NCBI RefSeq assembly: GCF_016651255.1
Contig: NZ_JAEKEG010000051.1
Span: 1 to 36,395 of the forward strand
From: Pseudomonas sp. TH10
GTDB lineage: Bacteria; Pseudomonadota; Gammaproteobacteria; Pseudomonadales; Pseudomonadaceae
Direction: 5' to 3'
Length of the DNA: 36,395 nucleotides
The notes under the pieces were generated by a model. It did not search any database, had not been told where the DNA came from, and was given only the letters and a program-made list of their open reading frames with translations. The position numbers and the translations under genes are program-made. The number at the start of each line of letters is the position of its first letter. Positions within the stretch are counted from its first letter, which is position 1. Shown here piece by piece: positions 33,945-36,395 of this stretch.

Positions 33945-36395
33945 ATGTCCTCACGCCTTACCCGCCAGACCTCTTCCCCTTCCCGCGTATTGTCGCTGCT
34001 GACCGCTGCCATCCTCATGGCCGGCACCGCACCGCTGATGGCTGCCACCGACGGCCAACAGACCCGCAACATCGGTGACTACGCCTTCGCCATTCCCCAG
34101 CAATCCCTGGTGTCGGCGCTGAATGCGTTTACCGCTGTGACGGGCTGGCAGGTCGGGTTTTCCGCCGAGCTGGCGCAGGGGGTGGCCTCGCCCGGCGTGC
34201 GCGGCTCCCTGCCGCCGGAAACCGCCCTCGATCGCCTGTTGGTGGGGACCAACCTGAGCTATCGCAAACTGGGCAACAACAACATCGTCCTGGAGTTGCG
34301 CAACAACACCGGCGCGCTGAACCTGCAGCAGGTAACCATCAGCGCGACCCGCCAGGAACAGGACGTGAGCAGCGTACCGAGCACGGTCACGGTGCACACC
34401 CGTGAAGAACTTGACCGCAACAACGTCAATTCCATCAAGGACCTGGTGCGCTATGAGCCAGGCGTATCCGTAGGTGGTACAGGGCAGCGCTCAGGCATCA
34501 CCGGCTACAACATCCGTGGCATCGATGGCGACCGGGTGCTGACCCAGGTCGACGGTGTACAAGTGCCTGACGGTTTCTTTAACGGCCCCTACGCCCAGAC
34601 CAATCGCAACTACGTCGACCCGGAAATCGTCAAGCGCGTAGAGATCCTCCGCGGCCCGGCCTCGGTGCTGTATGGCAGCAACGCCATCGGTGGTGCAGTC
34701 AGCTACTACACCCTCGACCCGAACGACATCATCAAACCCGGCCAGGATGTCGGCGCTCGCTTGAAGACCGGCTACAGCTCGGCCGACGAAAGCTGGCTGA
34801 CCTCCGGCACCGTCGCCGGGCGCACTGGCGACTTCGATGGCTTGCTGCACCTGAGCCAGCGCAACGGGCATGAAACCGAGTCCTATGGCGAGACCGGCGG
34901 CACCGGGCTCAATCGCACCGAAGCCAACCCGGAAGACGTGCGTACTACCAACATCCTCGCCAAGCTGGGCTGGGACTATGCCGAGAACGGGCGATTCGGT
35001 CTGACTTACGAGCACTACAAGGACGACCGTGACACCAACCAGCTGAGTGCAGTGGGCGGACCGTTTAACGCCGGGCGCGGTTTTGGTTTTTATAAAGCGC
35101 GCAGCGGCAACGAAACCATTACCCGCGAGCGCTTTGGCCTTGAGCACCGCTTCGGCCTCGACAGCGCGCTCGCCGACAACATCAAATGGACCCTGAACTA
35201 CCAGATCGCCAAGACCGATCAGAGCACCCAGGAAATCTACGCGCCGTCGCGCACCGTGCTGCGTAATCGCAACACCACCTACAAGGATCGCCAGTGGGTG
35301 TTCGATGCCCAGGCCGACAAGGCGTTTGCCGTCGCCGCAACCGATCACCTCGTCACCTACGGCACCACCTTCAAGCAGGACAAAGTCACCGGCCTGCGCA
35401 CCGGCGACGGCACCTGTCTGAGCGTGGGCGGGGCCTGCCGGGTGATCGGAGCGCCGAGCGCCGCCGACACCCTGACCCCGGCCAGCGATTTCCCGGACCC
35501 GACCATCAACACCTATAGCCTGTTTGCCCAGGATCAGATCAGCTGGAACAACTGGACCTTCCTGCCAGGCCTGCGCTACGACTACACGCAGCTCAAGCCG
35601 CACATCACCGAGGAATTCCTGGCCACCGCCGACCAGAGCGGCAATGGCGAGGTGAATGACAGCACCAAGACCTGGCATCGCCTGTCGCCGAAGTTTGGCA
35701 CCACTTACCAGTTCAACGACCACTACACCTGGTACGGCCAGTACGCCGAAGGCTTCCGCACACCGAGTGCCAAGGCCCTGTACGGCCGCTTCGAAAATAC
35801 CTCCGGCGGTTATCAGGTCGCCCCCAACCCCAACCTCGAACCGGAAAAGAGCAAGAGCTACGAAACCGGCCTGCGTGGCCAGTTTGAAGCCGGCAACTTC
35901 GATGTGGCGGTGTTCTATAACAAGTACCGCGACTTCATCAACGAAGATGCCGTCACCCCCGGCTACAGCGAGCTGACCTTCCAGTCGAGCAACATCAAGC
36001 ACGCGACCATCAAGGGTGCGGAAGTCAAAGGTCGTCTGAACCTGGATTCCTTTGGCGCCCCGCAAGGCCTGTACACCCAAGGCTCGATTGCCTACGCCTA
36101 CGGTCGCAACAACGACAACGGCGAGCCGCTCAACAGCGTCAACCCGCTGACCGGCGTGTTCGGCCTGGGTTACGACCAGGACAACTACGGCGGCCTGCTG
36201 AGCTGGACCGTGGTGAAGAAAAAGGATCGCGTCGACGACAGCAACTTCAAGTCGCCGGATGGCGTCAGCAATCAGTTCAAGTCGCCTGGCTTCGGCATTC
36301 TTGATCTGGCCGGGTACTACAAAGTCACCGACGACGTCACCGTCAGCGGCGGCATTTACAACCTGACCGACAAGAAATACTGGCTGTGGGATGAC
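33945..36395 (+). CDS. TonB-dependent heme/hemophore receptor with STN signalling domain (3' end beyond window)
   Basis: 817 codons are open to the edge. A signal peptide (about 1-33, VLSLLTAAILMAGTAPLMA) is followed by an STN domain (about 45-120: FAIPQQSLVSALNAFTAVTG...), a TonB-box-like LQQVTISATR, the plug (SIKDLVRYEPGVSVGGTGQR, then EILRGPASVLYGSNAIGGAVSY) and the barrel. YAEGFRTPSAKALYGRFEN and APNPNLEPEKSKSYETGLRG are the FRAP/NPNL motifs of heme receptors (TIGR01786-type). Probably about 40-60 residues are missing. With the sigma and anti-sigma upstream it is a HasR- or HxuA-like receptor; a hasA gene just after the edge would decide. Heme specificity is inferred from these motifs. 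Confidence 0.88.
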   Translation, partial: MSSRLTRQTSSPSRVLSLLTAAILMAGTAPLMAATDGQQTRNIGDYAFAIPQQSLVSALNAFTAVTGWQVGFSAELAQGVASPGVRGSLPPETALDRLLVGTNLSYRKLGNNNIVLELRNNTGALNLQQVTISATRQEQDVSSVPSTVTVHTREELDRNNVNSIKDLVRYEPGVSVGGTGQRSGITGYNIRGIDGDRVLTQVDGVQVPDGFFNGPYAQTNRNYVDPEIVKRVEILRGPASVLYGSNAIGGAVSYYTLDPNDIIKPGQDVGARLKTGYSSADESWLTSGTVAGRTGDFDGLLHLSQRNGHETESYGETGGTGLNRTEANPEDVRTTNILAKLGWDYAENGRFGLTYEHYKDDRDTNQLSAVGGPFNAGRGFGFYKARSGNETITRERFGLEHRFGLDSALADNIKWTLNYQIAKTDQSTQEIYAPSRTVLRNRNTTYKDRQWVFDAQADKAFAVAATDHLVTYGTTFKQDKVTGLRTGDGTCLSVGGACRVIGAPSAADTLTPASDFPDPTINTYSLFAQDQISWNNWTFLPGLRYDYTQLKPHITEEFLATADQSGNGEVNDSTKTWHRLSPKFGTTYQFNDHYTWYGQYAEGFRTPSAKALYGRFENTSGGYQVAPNPNLEPEKSKSYETGLRGQFEAGNFDVAVFYNKYRDFINEDAVTPGYSELTFQSSNIKHATIKGAEVKGRLNLDSFGAPQGLYTQGSIAYAYGRNNDNGEPLNSVNPLTGVFGLGYDQDNYGGLLSWTVVKKKDRVDDSNFKSPDGVSNQFKSPGFGILDLAGYYKVTDDVTVSGGIYNLTDKKYWLWDD

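Noticed and set aside
34491..36080. Minus-strand frame of 529 codons opposite the TonB receptor.
   Set aside because: The plus strand has an uninterrupted receptor with signal peptide, STN, plug and barrel motifs; the minus frame is its Val/Gly/Ala-rich shadow.

Overview
The window is about 36.4 kb of a GC-rich gammaproteobacterial chromosome. It almost certainly comes from Pseudomonas, and the P. fluorescens group fits best. Evidence: the order eda-pgl-zwf / hexR / oprB-gtsDCBA / gtrS-gtrR-glk-edd / gap is the classic Pseudomonas Entner-Doudoroff and glucose-uptake cluster; fadD1-fadD2-lipase-phaJ1 is the conserved Pseudomonas fatty-acid block; and intergenic gaps are filled with REP/REPIN palindromes of the kind common in fluorescent pseudomonads.

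Layout. 1-385: N-terminus of a PAS-type chemotaxis transducer, cut by the window edge. 806-3342: small genes, a GNAT acetyltransferase, a peptide deformylase with a YihY membrane protein, and a CsbD stress protein. 3543-5184: a conserved small protein converging on a low-GC pentapeptide-repeat protein that looks acquired. 5414-10795: two tandem long-chain acyl-CoA ligases (fadD1, fadD2) divergent from a monoacylglycerol-lipase-like hydrolase and phaJ1, linking fatty-acid activation to beta-oxidation and PHA precursor supply. 10894-13014: a DUF2383 protein, a DUF3820 protein and a class V aminotransferase.

13239-32045 is one functional unit for glucose use. OprB brings glucose across the outer membrane and GtsABCD across the inner membrane. 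Glk phosphorylates it, Zwf-Pgl-Edd-Eda run the Entner-Doudoroff route, and Gap takes the triose phosphate on. HexR (RpiR family) represses zwf, edd and gap, and three TTGT-N7-ACAA-type operators are visible. GtrS/GtrR is the two-component system for glucose uptake. A D-hexose-6-phosphate mutarotase and an AGE-family sugar epimerase/isomerase are accessory members. gtsA and the AGE gene share a composite promoter (inverted repeat TGTCAC-N6-GTGACA plus a conserved CCCTTCGTTAC block) and nearly identical leaders. AANAANAA motifs of the Hfq/Crc type sit beside six start codons of this regulon.

Two genes are broken as sequenced. gtrS has a one-base insertion in a C/G run near its 3' end, and the AGE gene has a -1/+1 pair of compensating indels. 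Either these are real lesions or they are base-calling errors.

32178-36395: a Fur-boxed cell-surface-signalling set (ECF sigma, FecR-like anti-sigma, TonB receptor with an STN domain) of the heme type. The receptor runs off the right edge. No CRISPR array, tRNA, rRNA, prophage or insertion sequence was seen.
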